Virus record (IMG/VR): IMGVR_UViG_3300048592_000244
Span: 42,114-106,113 of that record
From: a virus
Length of the DNA stretch: 64,000 bases
Direction: 5' to 3' (one strand)
Part shown: positions 14,756 through 25,028 of the stretch, piece after piece
How the letters are laid out: every line of letters begins with the position of its first letter
Numbering within the stretch: position 1 is the first letter of the stretch
Program-made: the position numbers and the translations under genes
Notes under the pieces: generated by a model
Seen by the model: only the letters and a program-made list of their open reading frames with translations
Database searches by the model: none
Told to the model about the DNA's origin: nothing

Positions 14756-17700
14756 ATGGCGCTGTCAGTCGGTGAAGTAGCAGTCGATTTCGTCGCTAAC
14801 CTCGACGACCTTTTCAAGAGCTTGGAGAAGCTCGGGGAAAAGTTGGACGAGGCTCTCAGCGGCAAGCAGGAGATCAAGGTCTCCTTCGATGAGCGCATTA
14901 TTGCTCAGATCGACAAGATGGCCGATGGGGTTGAAAAGATTTCCAACCTCACTGAGCGCGTCCGCACCGTGGCAGAAGGCGTCTTCGATTCACTGGACGG
15001 TCGCATTGGCAACACCAGTGAGCAGATCGAGAAGTCATTCGGTGGCGCGGTCAAGAACATCGAAGGCCAGACAGACGACTTCATCACCACGTTCATCAAC
15101 AAAGTCACCAAGGGGGTCTCGCGCCTGAGCCCCTTGGTGCTTGGACAGTTGTTCGGTGCCACGCTGCTGATCGAGCGGCTTGTCGCCGGTGGGTTCAAGC
15201 TCACATCCATCCTGCCGAAATTCCTTGTGTCTGGCACCGGCGCTGTCGGGATCATGCAGGGACTTGTGCAGGCAGTGAAGACATTGAATTTCCCGTTCCT
15301 GCTCGGCTTCCTTGTGGATGTGTCGCAGTCCCTGCTGTCGGTGACGACAGTGGTGGCGTTGTTGACTACAGGGCTCCGTGGATTGACAGGTCTGGCTTTG
15401 CGCTTCCTTGGCAAACGCCCAGAATCGCAGGTGCAGAAATTCGTCGTCCTGCTGGAAACTCTGAACGCCGGTCTGACGGACATGCTGGCCAAGACGCGCA
15501 TCTTCATTGAGCGCATGTTCTTCATCACGTCCGGCCTGACGTCCATCGCAGGCTTGCTCACGATTCTCGGCACAGGCGTTACCGGCCTGACAGCCGTGGT
15601 CAGCCCGTTCCTCGCTGCGGTCTTCGTCGGAATTTCCGGCATCAGGCTGGCCGCTGCTCGTGTGTCGGACATGCTGCTGCGCTTCCGTGCCTCAGCCGGT
15701 GACGGTCGTGCCCAGACCACTTTGTTCCTGCGTGCGCTTCGTAGCCTGTTCCCGATCCTTGACGCCATCGCTCGCAACGCCAAGCCGATTGCGAAGATGA
15801 TAAACGAGTTCGCAAAGGGCGGGTTCGCCAAGCGCATGAAGCAGGTGATCGGTGAATTCCAGAAGGCACTGAGCGGAATTTCCCGCATCGAAGACGCCAT
15901 CAACCGTCTTGCTGCCACGATGGAGAAGACGTCGAAGCAGGTGATGAAGCAGATGGGCCAGTTCATCAGCAAGGCTGATGAGTTGTTCAAGAAAATTGGG
16001 CGTCAGGGTGCCCGTGATGCTCTCGCATCAATCGAGCGCGTCCGTTCGTCGGCCACCAGTGCGACGAAGGAAGTCCAGCAGAGCGTGGCCCAGATCGCGC
16101 CCGCAGCCGACAAGGCAGAGAAATCTGCAACGAGGCTGGGGGCGCGTCTCGTTGAGATGGGCAAGCGGACTCTCGGACTGATCGGACGCACTGGTGTTGC
16201 TGGCACCGGGTCGCTGCTCGGCCTCATGTTGTTCGGCACGTCCGGTAATATCGCACCGTTCCTCGCTCCTCTCGCACAATTCCGTGACCGGCTGCTTGGT
16301 GGATTTTCCGAAGTCAGCAAGGGCGCACGTCAGGTAGGCGACACAGTAGCTGAATCGTTCGGCTCTGGCGCGGCAGTAGAAGCTGCGACAGGCTTCCTTG
16401 ACGCAATGTTCTCCACGCTGGGCGGGCTGCTCGACGTCGGCGTTGAACTCAGCAAGAAATTCTGGGGCGTCTTCGTTGACCCCGCGACACTAACCAGCGC
16501 ATTCGCTTTTGCCGGTCAGACGGTCGCAGGATTGGCCCCGCTTCTAGCGACAGGGGCTGGTGCTGTCCTCACGCCCTTGGTGTTGCGCGGCGTAAAGAAC
16601 CTGACTGTCGCCAGCGCCGGTGTGATTCGTGACGCTGCCTCGGGCGTCTGGCCGGTCGTCCGTAAGAGTCTTGTCGAGCCGGTGAAGGATTTCCTCCTTT
16701 TCCTGCCACGGCAGACCAAACGCTTCGCTACGCAGACCGTACCTGATATGGTCAACCGTCTCACTGCTCGTGTCTTCAAGGGCACGGTTGCTGTGGGAGA
16801 GCGCGTCAAGCAGTTCTTCGGCCTCGCTGAACTCACCGAAGAACAGGCGAATGAAAAAGCGATAGCGGCCATCCAAGAGCGCACCGCAGGGATGCGTGAG
16901 CAGCGTTCCGCTCTCAAGGAGCAACTCAACCTGCTCCAGCGCAGTAAGGACTTCGGTGAGGATGAAGTTGCCCGGCGTGCCAAGCTCAAGCAGGTCGAAG
17001 ATCAGCTAACCACGGCACGGTCCAAGGCGGCGGAGCTTGAACGCAAACTCAAGGGCGATCTGACGGTTGACCCGGAAGGCGCGAAGAAAAAGCTCGCTGC
17101 TACACGTGAGGAAATAAAGCGACTGGCGCAGGAAGCCAGCACGCTCGACGCGCCGTTTACCGAAGTGCAACAGCGCATCATTGAGGCGGAGACACAACTT
17201 CGTTCTCTGACCGATGCGCTGTCCAAAGAACTGTCGCAGGAAGCCATCGAGAAGCTGACTGCGGACATCAAGGCGAACAGCAGGCCGATCCGCTCTGCCA
17301 TTGCCAACGTCGGCATTGACGCAGGAAAATCATTCGCCTCCGGCATGAAGGCTGCAACATCGTTGGTCCGCGCTGTACTGGTGTCTCCATTCTCGTCTGC
17401 GGCCACCAAGCGCAACATTCAGGCAGCGGCCAGTAACTTGTCCAAGTCGTTCCGGTCGGCATTTTCCGCAGCCTTCCGCATCGGTGGTGGCATCCTCGGC
17501 CTGATCCCCGGCCTCAAGGGAATTGGTGAGCGGCTCAAGGCACGCGCTGGCACCACAGCCGGGCTCACTGCTGGTACGCCGGAAGAAGAAGCTGCCAAGC
17601 GCAAAGCGGCGGCTGACGTCAAGGCTGCCAAGGCACAGGACGAACTCACGCAGGTGCTGCGTGCGGAAAAGGTCGTAGCCGAAGCGGCTATCAGACAGAA

Positions 17701-20700
17701 GGAACTTGAGAAGGCTGCCAGCGAACTCCAGATCAACAACCAGATGCTCATGTCTGGTCAACTGGAGAAGACCGAAAACGTCATGCGGGAAATGACCGGC
17801 TCGTTCCTCGGGCTGGCGAATCTCGCCGGGCGGCTAGAGGAGACAACAAACGAAACTGCCACCAGTGCTCGTCTGTTGTCTAAAAATCTGCGGGCCGCTG
17901 ATTTCCAGCCAGCGATTGATCTTGCCCGGCAGATCGACCAGTCGATGCCGTCGTTGCAGGACATGCGCTCACAATTCGAGCGGCTGGCCGATGCGGTTGG
18001 TATGGATGTAAAGACGCGGGAAGCGGCCCGCGCTCAACTGGATGCTGCCGAAGACAAGATCACTTCTGTATTGGGTGAGCGTGCAGAAGCCCTCGTCAAA
18101 CTTACCGGCTCCGACAGCTTGCAGATTGAAGCTGCCCAGAAGGAATTGAAGGCGCTTGAAGCCAAGGCTGCCTCTGACTTGGGCACGGTGCAGGATCAGG
18201 AAGCTGTCGTCGCACAGCGCGTCAAAGTAGCCAAGATGGTACAGGCTGCTGAGACCAAGCTGATTCAGGAATTGAAAGACGCGGAAGAAGCAGTGAACGT
18301 CAACTCGGCGGCATTCGCCAAGTGGACGAAGGAAATTGATAAGCAGCAAGCGATCATCGACACGTCCGGTAAGTCTTCCAAGGCTGGTAAGGAGGCGCAG
18401 GAAAAACTTACGCGGGCGATGGAAAACCGCCAGAAGGTGGCGGCCACGGCAGAAAATGAACTCACCAAGCGTGTAGACGAAGTGCAGCAGGTGATGCTGG
18501 CTTCGCGGGCAGCGTTGAACAAGCTGCCGAATGCGGTGAAGGATTTTGCGGCCACGTTCAACCGGATCACTAATGTTGAGGGCGTGCAGACGCTGGCATC
18601 ATTGGCTGCTCAGGAAGCCGCTGGTGAAGAACTACGTATCTTCACAGATCAGTATGCGAACTCTCTCAAGGAGCAGGCTGCGGAAATTGAATTGCAGCAG
18701 CAGGTGCTCAAGGAAGAAGAAGCTGCTGCCCGCGCTCTGTTGAAGGAAAAGCGTTCGTCCGCTGTGATCCAGAAGGAATTGGACGCTGCGCTCAAGCTGT
18801 CCACCATCCGCGAGGAACAACTTGCTGTGGCTGCCAAGGGCGCACAGCTTGCGATGGAAGACATCAAGGTCGCCGAGGAAGAAACAGCGGACGCGGCCAC
18901 AAAGCATGAAAAAGCACTCCAGCAGGGAACATCAGCCACGAAGGAAATGTCCACGCAGGCGCTGCGAGTCGCCGGTGCGCTGGAGAAGGCCAAGCTCGCC
19001 ATTGACGAGGGCGGCCAGTCCATGAAGGAACTGGCTGTCGCCGCTGATGAAACTGCGACAGGTACTGGTACAGCGAAGCCACCACGTTCAGGCGCACGCA
19101 TTGGCCAAGGACAGACTGGTCAGCTTGCCGATCTGGCCGCTGTGCTGCTTTCCGGGGCGACAGCAAAAGACATCGAAAAGGCACCACTCACGCCGATCCG
19201 CGAGCGCATGAAGAATGCACCGGAAGTTCAGGCGATCCAAGCCTTGGTTGGAACTGAGGACGCTCTTGAGCGCGTGCTGGCCATCCTCAATCAGATCACG
19301 CAGCAGCCTGTTCAGCGCCTCAAGAAATTGAGCGACGGGTTCTCGAACTTGCTGACGTTGCTCAAGCGGTTGGAGGCGAGCCCCGAGCGGTTGGAGAAGT
19401 TCACCCAGCAGTTCTCTGGTGAGGTGATCGGCGATATGTCGCGCATGGTCGGCCTGATGGACAAGATGGTCGCCAATGTGAAAAAGCTCAAGGTGCCCGG
19501 TGGTGCGGGAGCCCGTGGGCAGTTGAAGGGTTTCGAGTCTTTTGCTTTGCGCACACAAGCGCAGCTTATGCAAAAGGCTATGGAAGGCGCTATTGATTGG
19601 TCTACGGTAATTGAACGCTGGATGGCAGCACTCCGAGCGGAATTTCCGAATGTCAAGATAGACTTGAGCGCGGGGCAGCAAGTATTAGCGACCGAACTTG
19701 AACTTGCTGCTAGAAATGCTCTCAAGCAGGTCATGGGGCGTCTGTCTGCTCGTGGTAATCAGGGCGAAAAACTGGTTGCCATGATTTTCGACGGTGCTCG
19801 TGCTGCAAAATCCAAAGCAGGCAAAGCTGGCGAAGAAGTAGCTGATGAATTCGCCGCCAATTTCCCGCAGTCGATGCCAAGGCGTGGTCCTCTGCGTGAA
19901 ATGCTGACCAAGCTGCCGATGCTCGGCCAGATGATCGGGCAGCGTATGCTTGCTGGCATTGGTGTGCTCAAGGAGCTTACCAGCCAGTTCATGCGTCAGG
20001 GCTTCGAGGGGTTCCTGCCCGCTGCATTCAACATGGGTGCGAGCGTAGCTGAGAAGTTCTTTGGTGGCCTCGGCAGTGGGCTCAACAAGATTGGTGACGC
20101 GCTCCGCAAGATTCCGGTCATCGGCATCCTTGGTGAAATTCCTCTCAAGGTAGCAGGCTTCATCGCTAAGGGTCTCGGCGTCATCACCGCAGGCATCGCC
20201 AAGATGGCGGCGCAGGTCAGCGGTGCTGTCACCAACCTCGTCAAAGAGACGAGCACGAAATTGTTGAAGCTCGGTCTGGACGCTACCCGGCTGCGTCTCG
20301 ATCCGAATAACCTCCAACGCTTCAATGAGGCGATGGGGATTCTCGGTGGGTCTGCATCTGATGCGGAGGCCGGGCTTCAACAGCTTACCCAGAGCATTGA
20401 GCAAGTGGCGCGTGGTTCCGCACCGGAACTGGAAGCGGCCTTTGCCGATGCTGGCCTGTCGATGCAGGACTTGAGCAAGCTCGGTTCTGACGAGATTTTC
20501 CTGCGCATCGCCAAGGCAGCCAACGAAGCAACCGGGGATATTCGCAAGCAGAGCGATCTCCTGCGCCTGATCGGTGCGGATTTCAGCAGCCTGCGTGGCG
20601 TGGTGCTCTCAGGTAGCGAAGCCATTGCTGACGCCTTCACCCGCGCCAACAAGAACCCGCCGATCAGCCAGAAGACGCTGGAGCTTGCCTCCAAGTTCAC

Positions 20701-23131
20701 CGGCGTGATGTCGCAGATCGAACAGACCATCGAGCGCATCAAGATCATCGTGTTCGAGGAACTCGCGCCGGTACTCAACGACGCGCTGGAGACGTTCGGC
20801 AAGGACAGCCGCACGCAGATCGACTTCATTCTGGAGAACGTCCGCACAGCCGTCCGCATCGTCATCAACACGATCATGCTCGTGGCGGATTTCATCAACA
20901 AGCGGTACATCCAAGCAGGCAACGGCGCGGAGCAGTTGTTCGCGGACATTGTGGTGGCCGGACGCATCGCATGGAATGCTATCGGCGATCTGCTCGGCAT
21001 TGCGATGGAGCATGGCGTGCGTCTGGCTGGCGCTGTCCTCGATGCAGCGTGGAATTCACTTGAAGGAAAAAGCAAGAGCAAGCTGTTTGGGGTGTTAGTT
21101 TGGTTTGGTGGTTTGCTAGGAAAAGCAGGCGCGTCCATCATTGCTTTGGTAGGTGCTACTTTTGAAAGTGCTCTTGTCGTAGGCGGAAATTGGGTCGATG
21201 AAGTCAAGATCATTGCCTTGAAATTAGGGGCATGGCTGTTGGAGCAGTCCGAAGGGCTCATCAATAAAATCGGCGGTGGTGTCTTCGACGTCATCAATGC
21301 AGTTCGTGCGTTCTTCGGCGAAGAAGCCCTCGATATACCGGGGCTAGATAAGTTGGTTCAGGGGCGTCTTGCGATAGAGAAGTCCATCGCCTCTATCGCG
21401 GCTGAAAACGCGAAGGAAAATAAAAAGTCCCTATCGTTTGCAGAGCAGTTCTCCAAGATTTTTGGAGACATTAGTAAGAAGGTAGACGAGGGCGGCGCGT
21501 CTTTACAAAAGATGTTCGATACTTCGCTCGCTACAGACGAAGTAAACGCGTTTCTTGAAAGCATCGAAGGAGCAAGCGATGAAGCAGAACGTCTTAGTGG
21601 CGTAATCGACCGCCTGAATAAAGATGGCACGCTAGATTTCGCCCTCTCCGGTGAGGAAAGTGTTGAACGTCTGCGCAGTGTGCTTGTTGATTTTGCTGAA
21701 CGGGGCATCATCCCACCGGGTGCTGTTTCGGAAGGCACAGAACGTCTGCGTAAAGAAGCCATCAAGGCGCTGGGCGACGTCGCCGACGAAACTGGTCAGG
21801 CACTCAAGACGGCGTTCGAGGTTGGCTTTGACAAGCTGGCAGATGAATTTCCCGAAGTCGTCGAACTGCTCAAGCAGATCGGCATTGAAGGACAGCGCGA
21901 GTTGGACGCCACGGCTGTTCGGTTGGCGAACCTGCGGAAAGAGCAGGAGAAAAACACTAAGGAGGTAAAGAAGAACCTCGCGGCGCAGCACGCTGTCACG
22001 TTGGAACTTATCGAACAGCGGCGGGTATTGGATGCGTTGCGAAAGGGTTTCGACCTACGGCGTGAATTGCGAAGTCTGACCGACAGTTTTGTTGGTCCGT
22101 TTGAAGAAGCCGCACGTAAGGTCGAAGAACTAAAACTCCAGATGCAGGAAAAGATTCTGGAGTTGCAGGAGACGTTTGCTGAGTTCTCTAAAAACTTCGA
22201 TCTCGACGACCAGCTTGCGGCCACAATCGCAATGGCAGAGGGCCTTGGCCTAGCTACTACAAAAGCAACGTCTGACTTTGACGCGCTAACTACTGCCACG
22301 TTCAATCTTGTAACGGCGCTACAGGCGCTCTCGTCAGCAGACACGCCGGAAAAACGAGCGAAGGCCGAGCAAGATGTGCTCAATGCTAGGGCTGCGCTCG
22401 CTAATGCCCAAGCAAACGCGAAAAAGTCTCTTGGTGATCTGCAAGGTAAAATCACTAAGGATGTGAAAAAGGGCTTTGAAGACGGAATCCGTGTAGCCGG
22501 TGGAAAGCCCATCGTCGATATTCTGCGGAACAACCTTATTGTGCCAGTGCTCGGTGCCTTCAAGGAAACCATCAAGGGGTTGGTTGATGGCACTCTTGTC
22601 GAAGCCGCACGTGAGGCTGAAAAAGTCGCCGAGATAACAGGCCAGAAATTCAGCCGTGCGCTGTTCATTATCGCGGACTTCGGAAAGAGGATTTTCGAGA
22701 CGGCGTTCGACAGTCTGCTTGAAAGCACTTTCAACAATCTGACCGAAGGGCTGTCTGCTTCGATTCAGGACGCGTTCAAGGACGCAGAGGGCTCGGCCTC
22801 CACGCTGGGTGACGCTGCTGGTGCAGCCATCGCCGCTGCCATCCAAGCGGCCATCGCTCTTGCCGGTCTGATCCTGTCGCGCTTGCAGGGTGAAATTAGC
22901 GCCACGGAAGAAGCAGTCGAGAGCATCGTTGATTCCAGTGAGGCTATCCGGGGCGTGATCTCTGGTTCGACCACAGTGGCTATCAAGGAGGCGGAGGATG
23001 CTTTCCGTGACGCCCAGAGGCCGATTGTAGTGCGTCTGGACACCATCATTGGACTGATGCGCTCGGCCATCGCTGGTGGTAGCATACCGACGATCCCACT
23101 TTCAGGCGCAGGTGGCACAGCCATACCCTAA
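14756..23131 (+). CDS. tape measure protein
   Basis: 2791 residues. The protein is dominated by long helices and coiled coil, with hydrophobic helix clusters at about residues 120-300, 580-610, 1780-1830, 2105-2145 and 2680-2715, as expected for a protein that fixes tail length and is ejected into the cell envelope. ATG directly follows the stop of the chaperone fusion. At roughly 1.5 angstrom per residue the tail would be about 0.4 micrometre. Codon use shifts towards A/T third positions at about 19540-19830 and 21060-22760, which suggests replaced segments. I see no clear peptidase or muramidase motif, but a protein this long could hide one. Confidence 0.9.
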   Translation: MALSVGEVAVDFVANLDDLFKSLEKLGEKLDEALSGKQEIKVSFDERIIAQIDKMADGVEKISNLTERVRTVAEGVFDSLDGRIGNTSEQIEKSFGGAVKNIEGQTDDFITTFINKVTKGVSRLSPLVLGQLFGATLLIERLVAGGFKLTSILPKFLVSGTGAVGIMQGLVQAVKTLNFPFLLGFLVDVSQSLLSVTTVVALLTTGLRGLTGLALRFLGKRPESQVQKFVVLLETLNAGLTDMLAKTRIFIERMFFITSGLTSIAGLLTILGTGVTGLTAVVSPFLAAVFVGISGIRLAAARVSDMLLRFRASAGDGRAQTTLFLRALRSLFPILDAIARNAKPIAKMINEFAKGGFAKRMKQVIGEFQKALSGISRIEDAINRLAATMEKTSKQVMKQMGQFISKADELFKKIGRQGARDALASIERVRSSATSATKEVQQSVAQIAPAADKAEKSATRLGARLVEMGKRTLGLIGRTGVAGTGSLLGLMLFGTSGNIAPFLAPLAQFRDRLLGGFSEVSKGARQVGDTVAESFGSGAAVEAATGFLDAMFSTLGGLLDVGVELSKKFWGVFVDPATLTSAFAFAGQTVAGLAPLLATGAGAVLTPLVLRGVKNLTVASAGVIRDAASGVWPVVRKSLVEPVKDFLLFLPRQTKRFATQTVPDMVNRLTARVFKGTVAVGERVKQFFGLAELTEEQANEKAIAAIQERTAGMREQRSALKEQLNLLQRSKDFGEDEVARRAKLKQVEDQLTTARSKAAELERKLKGDLTVDPEGAKKKLAATREEIKRLAQEASTLDAPFTEVQQRIIEAETQLRSLTDALSKELSQEAIEKLTADIKANSRPIRSAIANVGIDAGKSFASGMKAATSLVRAVLVSPFSSAATKRNIQAAASNLSKSFRSAFSAAFRIGGGILGLIPGLKGIGERLKARAGTTAGLTAGTPEEEAAKRKAAADVKAAKAQDELTQVLRAEKVVAEAAIRQKELEKAASELQINNQMLMSGQLEKTENVMREMTGSFLGLANLAGRLEETTNETATSARLLSKNLRAADFQPAIDLARQIDQSMPSLQDMRSQFERLADAVGMDVKTREAARAQLDAAEDKITSVLGERAEALVKLTGSDSLQIEAAQKELKALEAKAASDLGTVQDQEAVVAQRVKVAKMVQAAETKLIQELKDAEEAVNVNSAAFAKWTKEIDKQQAIIDTSGKSSKAGKEAQEKLTRAMENRQKVAATAENELTKRVDEVQQVMLASRAALNKLPNAVKDFAATFNRITNVEGVQTLASLAAQEAAGEELRIFTDQYANSLKEQAAEIELQQQVLKEEEAAARALLKEKRSSAVIQKELDAALKLSTIREEQLAVAAKGAQLAMEDIKVAEEETADAATKHEKALQQGTSATKEMSTQALRVAGALEKAKLAIDEGGQSMKELAVAADETATGTGTAKPPRSGARIGQGQTGQLADLAAVLLSGATAKDIEKAPLTPIRERMKNAPEVQAIQALVGTEDALERVLAILNQITQQPVQRLKKLSDGFSNLLTLLKRLEASPERLEKFTQQFSGEVIGDMSRMVGLMDKMVANVKKLKVPGGAGARGQLKGFESFALRTQAQLMQKAMEGAIDWSTVIERWMAALRAEFPNVKIDLSAGQQVLATELELAARNALKQVMGRLSARGNQGEKLVAMIFDGARAAKSKAGKAGEEVADEFAANFPQSMPRRGPLREMLTKLPMLGQMIGQRMLAGIGVLKELTSQFMRQGFEGFLPAAFNMGASVAEKFFGGLGSGLNKIGDALRKIPVIGILGEIPLKVAGFIAKGLGVITAGIAKMAAQVSGAVTNLVKETSTKLLKLGLDATRLRLDPNNLQRFNEAMGILGGSASDAEAGLQQLTQSIEQVARGSAPELEAAFADAGLSMQDLSKLGSDEIFLRIAKAANEATGDIRKQSDLLRLIGADFSSLRGVVLSGSEAIADAFTRANKNPPISQKTLELASKFTGVMSQIEQTIERIKIIVFEELAPVLNDALETFGKDSRTQIDFILENVRTAVRIVINTIMLVADFINKRYIQAGNGAEQLFADIVVAGRIAWNAIGDLLGIAMEHGVRLAGAVLDAAWNSLEGKSKSKLFGVLVWFGGLLGKAGASIIALVGATFESALVVGGNWVDEVKIIALKLGAWLLEQSEGLINKIGGGVFDVINAVRAFFGEEALDIPGLDKLVQGRLAIEKSIASIAAENAKENKKSLSFAEQFSKIFGDISKKVDEGGASLQKMFDTSLATDEVNAFLESIEGASDEAERLSGVIDRLNKDGTLDFALSGEESVERLRSVLVDFAERGIIPPGAVSEGTERLRKEAIKALGDVADETGQALKTAFEVGFDKLADEFPEVVELLKQIGIEGQRELDATAVRLANLRKEQEKNTKEVKKNLAAQHAVTLELIEQRRVLDALRKGFDLRRELRSLTDSFVGPFEEAARKVEELKLQMQEKILELQETFAEFSKNFDLDDQLAATIAMAEGLGLATTKATSDFDALTTATFNLVTALQALSSADTPEKRAKAEQDVLNARAALANAQANAKKSLGDLQGKITKDVKKGFEDGIRVAGGKPIVDILRNNLIVPVLGAFKETIKGLVDGTLVEAAREAEKVAEITGQKFSRALFIIADFGKRIFETAFDSLLESTFNNLTEGLSASIQDAFKDAEGSASTLGDAAGAAIAAAIQAAIALAGLILSRLQGEISATEEAVESIVDSSEAIRGVISGSTTVAIKEAEDAFRDAQRPIVVRLDTIIGLMRSAIAGGSIPTIPLSGAGGTAIP

Positions 23132-23142
23132 CGAGGTTGAAC

Positions 23143-23721
23143 ATGCCGAGGGCAGAGAGCTACAACCAGACGTTCCAACTACACACCTTCACCAAGGTGC
23201 AGTTGAACAAACCCACTCTCATCATCTACCCGGACCCCGCGTTCGGTGCCGGTGGTGGGACAGCATGGTCATGGGAAATTTACGACGTGGCAGCCGCCAC
23301 GATTATTTCCTCCGGTGTCGAGACCTTCGGGCCGGTCACGTTCAACAACTACCGCGAAGTGCTGATCGACGACGTGACCTACGTGCTGGGGAAAATCTAC
23401 CGAGTGCGGATTTTCAACAACGCGCTGGCGCTGGTGGACGAGTGGTACTTCATCACCTACTCCAGCGACTTCGCTGGCACGGCACCGATCAACCTCGCGC
23501 TCATCAACGGCAACATCGCACGTATCGCTGGCCTGCTGGGGCTCAATCAGGTCATCACGCACGACGAACACGACAAGGGCGTGCCGACGAAGACAACCAT
23601 CGACCTGTACGACGGCGACCCGAACGATCCGGGCTCGACCGTGATCTACCAGTACGAACAGAGGAAATTCGTTGACCCGCAGTACCGGGTTGACGGGGAA
23701 ATCAGCAAGAGGGTTCTCTAA
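23143..23721 (+). CDS. tail-tip protein, unknown
   Basis: 192 residues, mostly beta. ATG 23143 preferred because CGAGG lies 6 bases upstream; an upstream TTG at 23137 would add two residues. Contains PTLIIYPDPAFGAGGGTAW and a conserved-looking TYVLGKIYRVRIFN segment. First gene after the tape measure, where distal tail proteins are found, but not recognisable as a Dit family member. It overlaps the next start by one base (TAATG). Confidence 0.75.
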   Translation: MPRAESYNQTFQLHTFTKVQLNKPTLIIYPDPAFGAGGGTAWSWEIYDVAAATIISSGVETFGPVTFNNYREVLIDDVTYVLGKIYRVRIFNNALALVDEWYFITYSSDFAGTAPINLALINGNIARIAGLLGLNQVITHDEHDKGVPTKTTIDLYDGDPNDPGSTVIYQYEQRKFVDPQYRVDGEISKRVL

Positions 23722-24386
23722 TGGCGCTGCTCGACCATCCGAAGCTCGATCCGCAGAACGTCCACTACAATGACGTGATCGCTCTGCCCATCGCTTCCGG
23801 CTACAACTTCGTGAACCCCGGTGCCACGCACGAGGTTCGCATCAAGCGCGTGAACCCGGCGCACGCAATCAACCCCGGTCATCTGGTGATGACCGAAGGC
23901 CCTGCTGGCGAATGGACAGTGCCAGCGTGGGACTTGGCTTTGCAGATCGACGGCAACCCTGATCTCATCAACTTCGATGTGAACAACGATCTGCTTTACA
24001 TCAACCCAACGACGTTTCCTGTCGAAGACGAGTTCTACCTCGTTGGAGTCGTGGAACTTGCCACGGGCAGAGCCGTGGACATCAAGTTTCTGTTTCTTGA
24101 AAAGCAGAACCTCGACATCTTCGACGTCACGGTGGCTACGGTGGACACGGATACTCTGGAGGTGGCATTGGGATTAGCGGGCGACAATGTGAAGCAGCGT
24201 AAGTCCGAATATCTCGCAGGCCAGATTTCCGCGTTCGAGGTAGCGATTTTCAACAGCGGTGCCGTCTTGTCGCTGGACGAAGCAGACATCGACAGCGACG
24301 TAGGACTGGAGAAGGTGATCGAGGCCGCCCACATCGTGGACAACATGGGAGACGTGAAAACGAGCACAACCGTAAGGACACTGTGA
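23721..24386 (+). CDS. tail-tip protein, unknown
   Basis: 221 residues, beta-rich N-terminal 135 residues with HEVRIKRVNPAHAI and VVELATGRAVDIKFLFL, then an acidic helical C-terminus. Translationally coupled to the preceding gene (TAATG). The homing-endonuclease insertion begins exactly at its stop codon, so part of the original downstream spacing may be lost. No known domain. Confidence 0.75.
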   Translation: MALLDHPKLDPQNVHYNDVIALPIASGYNFVNPGATHEVRIKRVNPAHAINPGHLVMTEGPAGEWTVPAWDLALQIDGNPDLINFDVNNDLLYINPTTFPVEDEFYLVGVVELATGRAVDIKFLFLEKQNLDIFDVTVATVDTDTLEVALGLAGDNVKQRKSEYLAGQISAFEVAIFNSGAVLSLDEADIDSDVGLEKVIEAAHIVDNMGDVKTSTTVRTL

Positions 24387-24568
24387 TGCCACGAGAGAGG
24401 AAATTCACCGACGAGGAAGTACGCAACATTCGGGAGAATCCAAAGGGCCTGTCGCAGCGAGAATTGGCGAAGGTTCACAAGTGCTCCCAGCAGGCAATCT
24501 ACAGGATTCAGAAAAAGAAGTCGTACAAGGACGTGGAAGATGGAATGGAAAAGCGTTCAAAACTTTGA
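24386..24568 (+). CDS. small helix-turn-helix protein linked to the HNH nuclease
   Basis: 60 residues from ATG 24386 (a GTG at 24383 is possible). KFTDEEVRNIRENPK followed by SQRELAKVHKCSQQAIYRI is a helix-turn-helix that closely parallels the C-terminal DNA-binding part of the next gene (KLTDDQVREIRRR and LAEEFHLSDVAVGKLVRR). It overlaps the HNH gene by 29 bases. It may be a detached or duplicated targeting domain of the homing nuclease, or a small regulator of it. Confidence 0.7.
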   Translation: MPRERKFTDEEVRNIRENPKGLSQRELAKVHKCSQQAIYRIQKKKSYKDVEDGMEKRSKL

Positions 24569-25028
24569 GGGCCGTTACGAGGTGTCCGATGAGGGCATGG
24601 TTCGTAATTGTTCTGGAAAAGTATTGAGCCCGCGAGTCTGCCGAAAAGGGGGACATCTTCGCGTTGCTTTGTTCAAGGACGGCGTGCGCTCTGATTTCAT
24701 GGTGCATCGTCTTGTTCTTGAAGCCTTTGTAGGGCCATGTCCAGATGGTATGGAAGGCTGCCACAACGACGGCGATCCGGCGAACAACCGAGAAACGAAC
24801 TTGCGTTGGGGTACGCGAAGTGAAAATCAGTTGGACAGGCACCTACACGGCACGATGCTAACTGGCGAAAATCATCCGAACTCAAAACTTACAGACGATC
24901 AGGTGCGTGAAATTCGCCGTCGTGTTGCTAACGGCGAACAGAAGCAGACCCTTGCGGAAGAATTTCACTTGAGTGATGTAGCCGTGGGTAAATTGGTACG
25001 CCGCCAGACATACAGGAGCGTAGCATGA
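24540..25028 (+). CDS. HNH homing endonuclease (NUMOD4-HNH-HTH)
   Basis: 162 residues. Residues 3-23 (WKSVQNFEGRYEVSDEG) match NUMOD4; residues about 55-105 hold the HNH_3 core (VHRLVLEAFVG, GCHNDGDPANNR, NLRWGTRSENQ); residues 115-157 form a helix-turn-helix module. Such enzymes cut a cognate intron- or intein-less or vacant site and spread by homing. Here it is free-standing between two tail genes and overlaps both neighbours (29 bases upstream, ATGA downstream). AT-richer codons than the flanking tail genes fit recent arrival. Confidence 0.9.
   Translation: MEWKSVQNFEGRYEVSDEGMVRNCSGKVLSPRVCRKGGHLRVALFKDGVRSDFMVHRLVLEAFVGPCPDGMEGCHNDGDPANNRETNLRWGTRSENQLDRHLHGTMLTGENHPNSKLTDDQVREIRRRVANGEQKQTLAEEFHLSDVAVGKLVRRQTYRSVA

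Larger units (their letters stand above)
24386..25028 (+). mobile_element. homing endonuclease insertion in the tail operon
   Basis: The HTH gene and HNH gene form a unit of about 640 bases placed between tail genes without breaking either. Composition is less GC-rich than the flanks. No intron ends are apparent, so this is best read as a free-standing homing gene. Confidence 0.7.
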
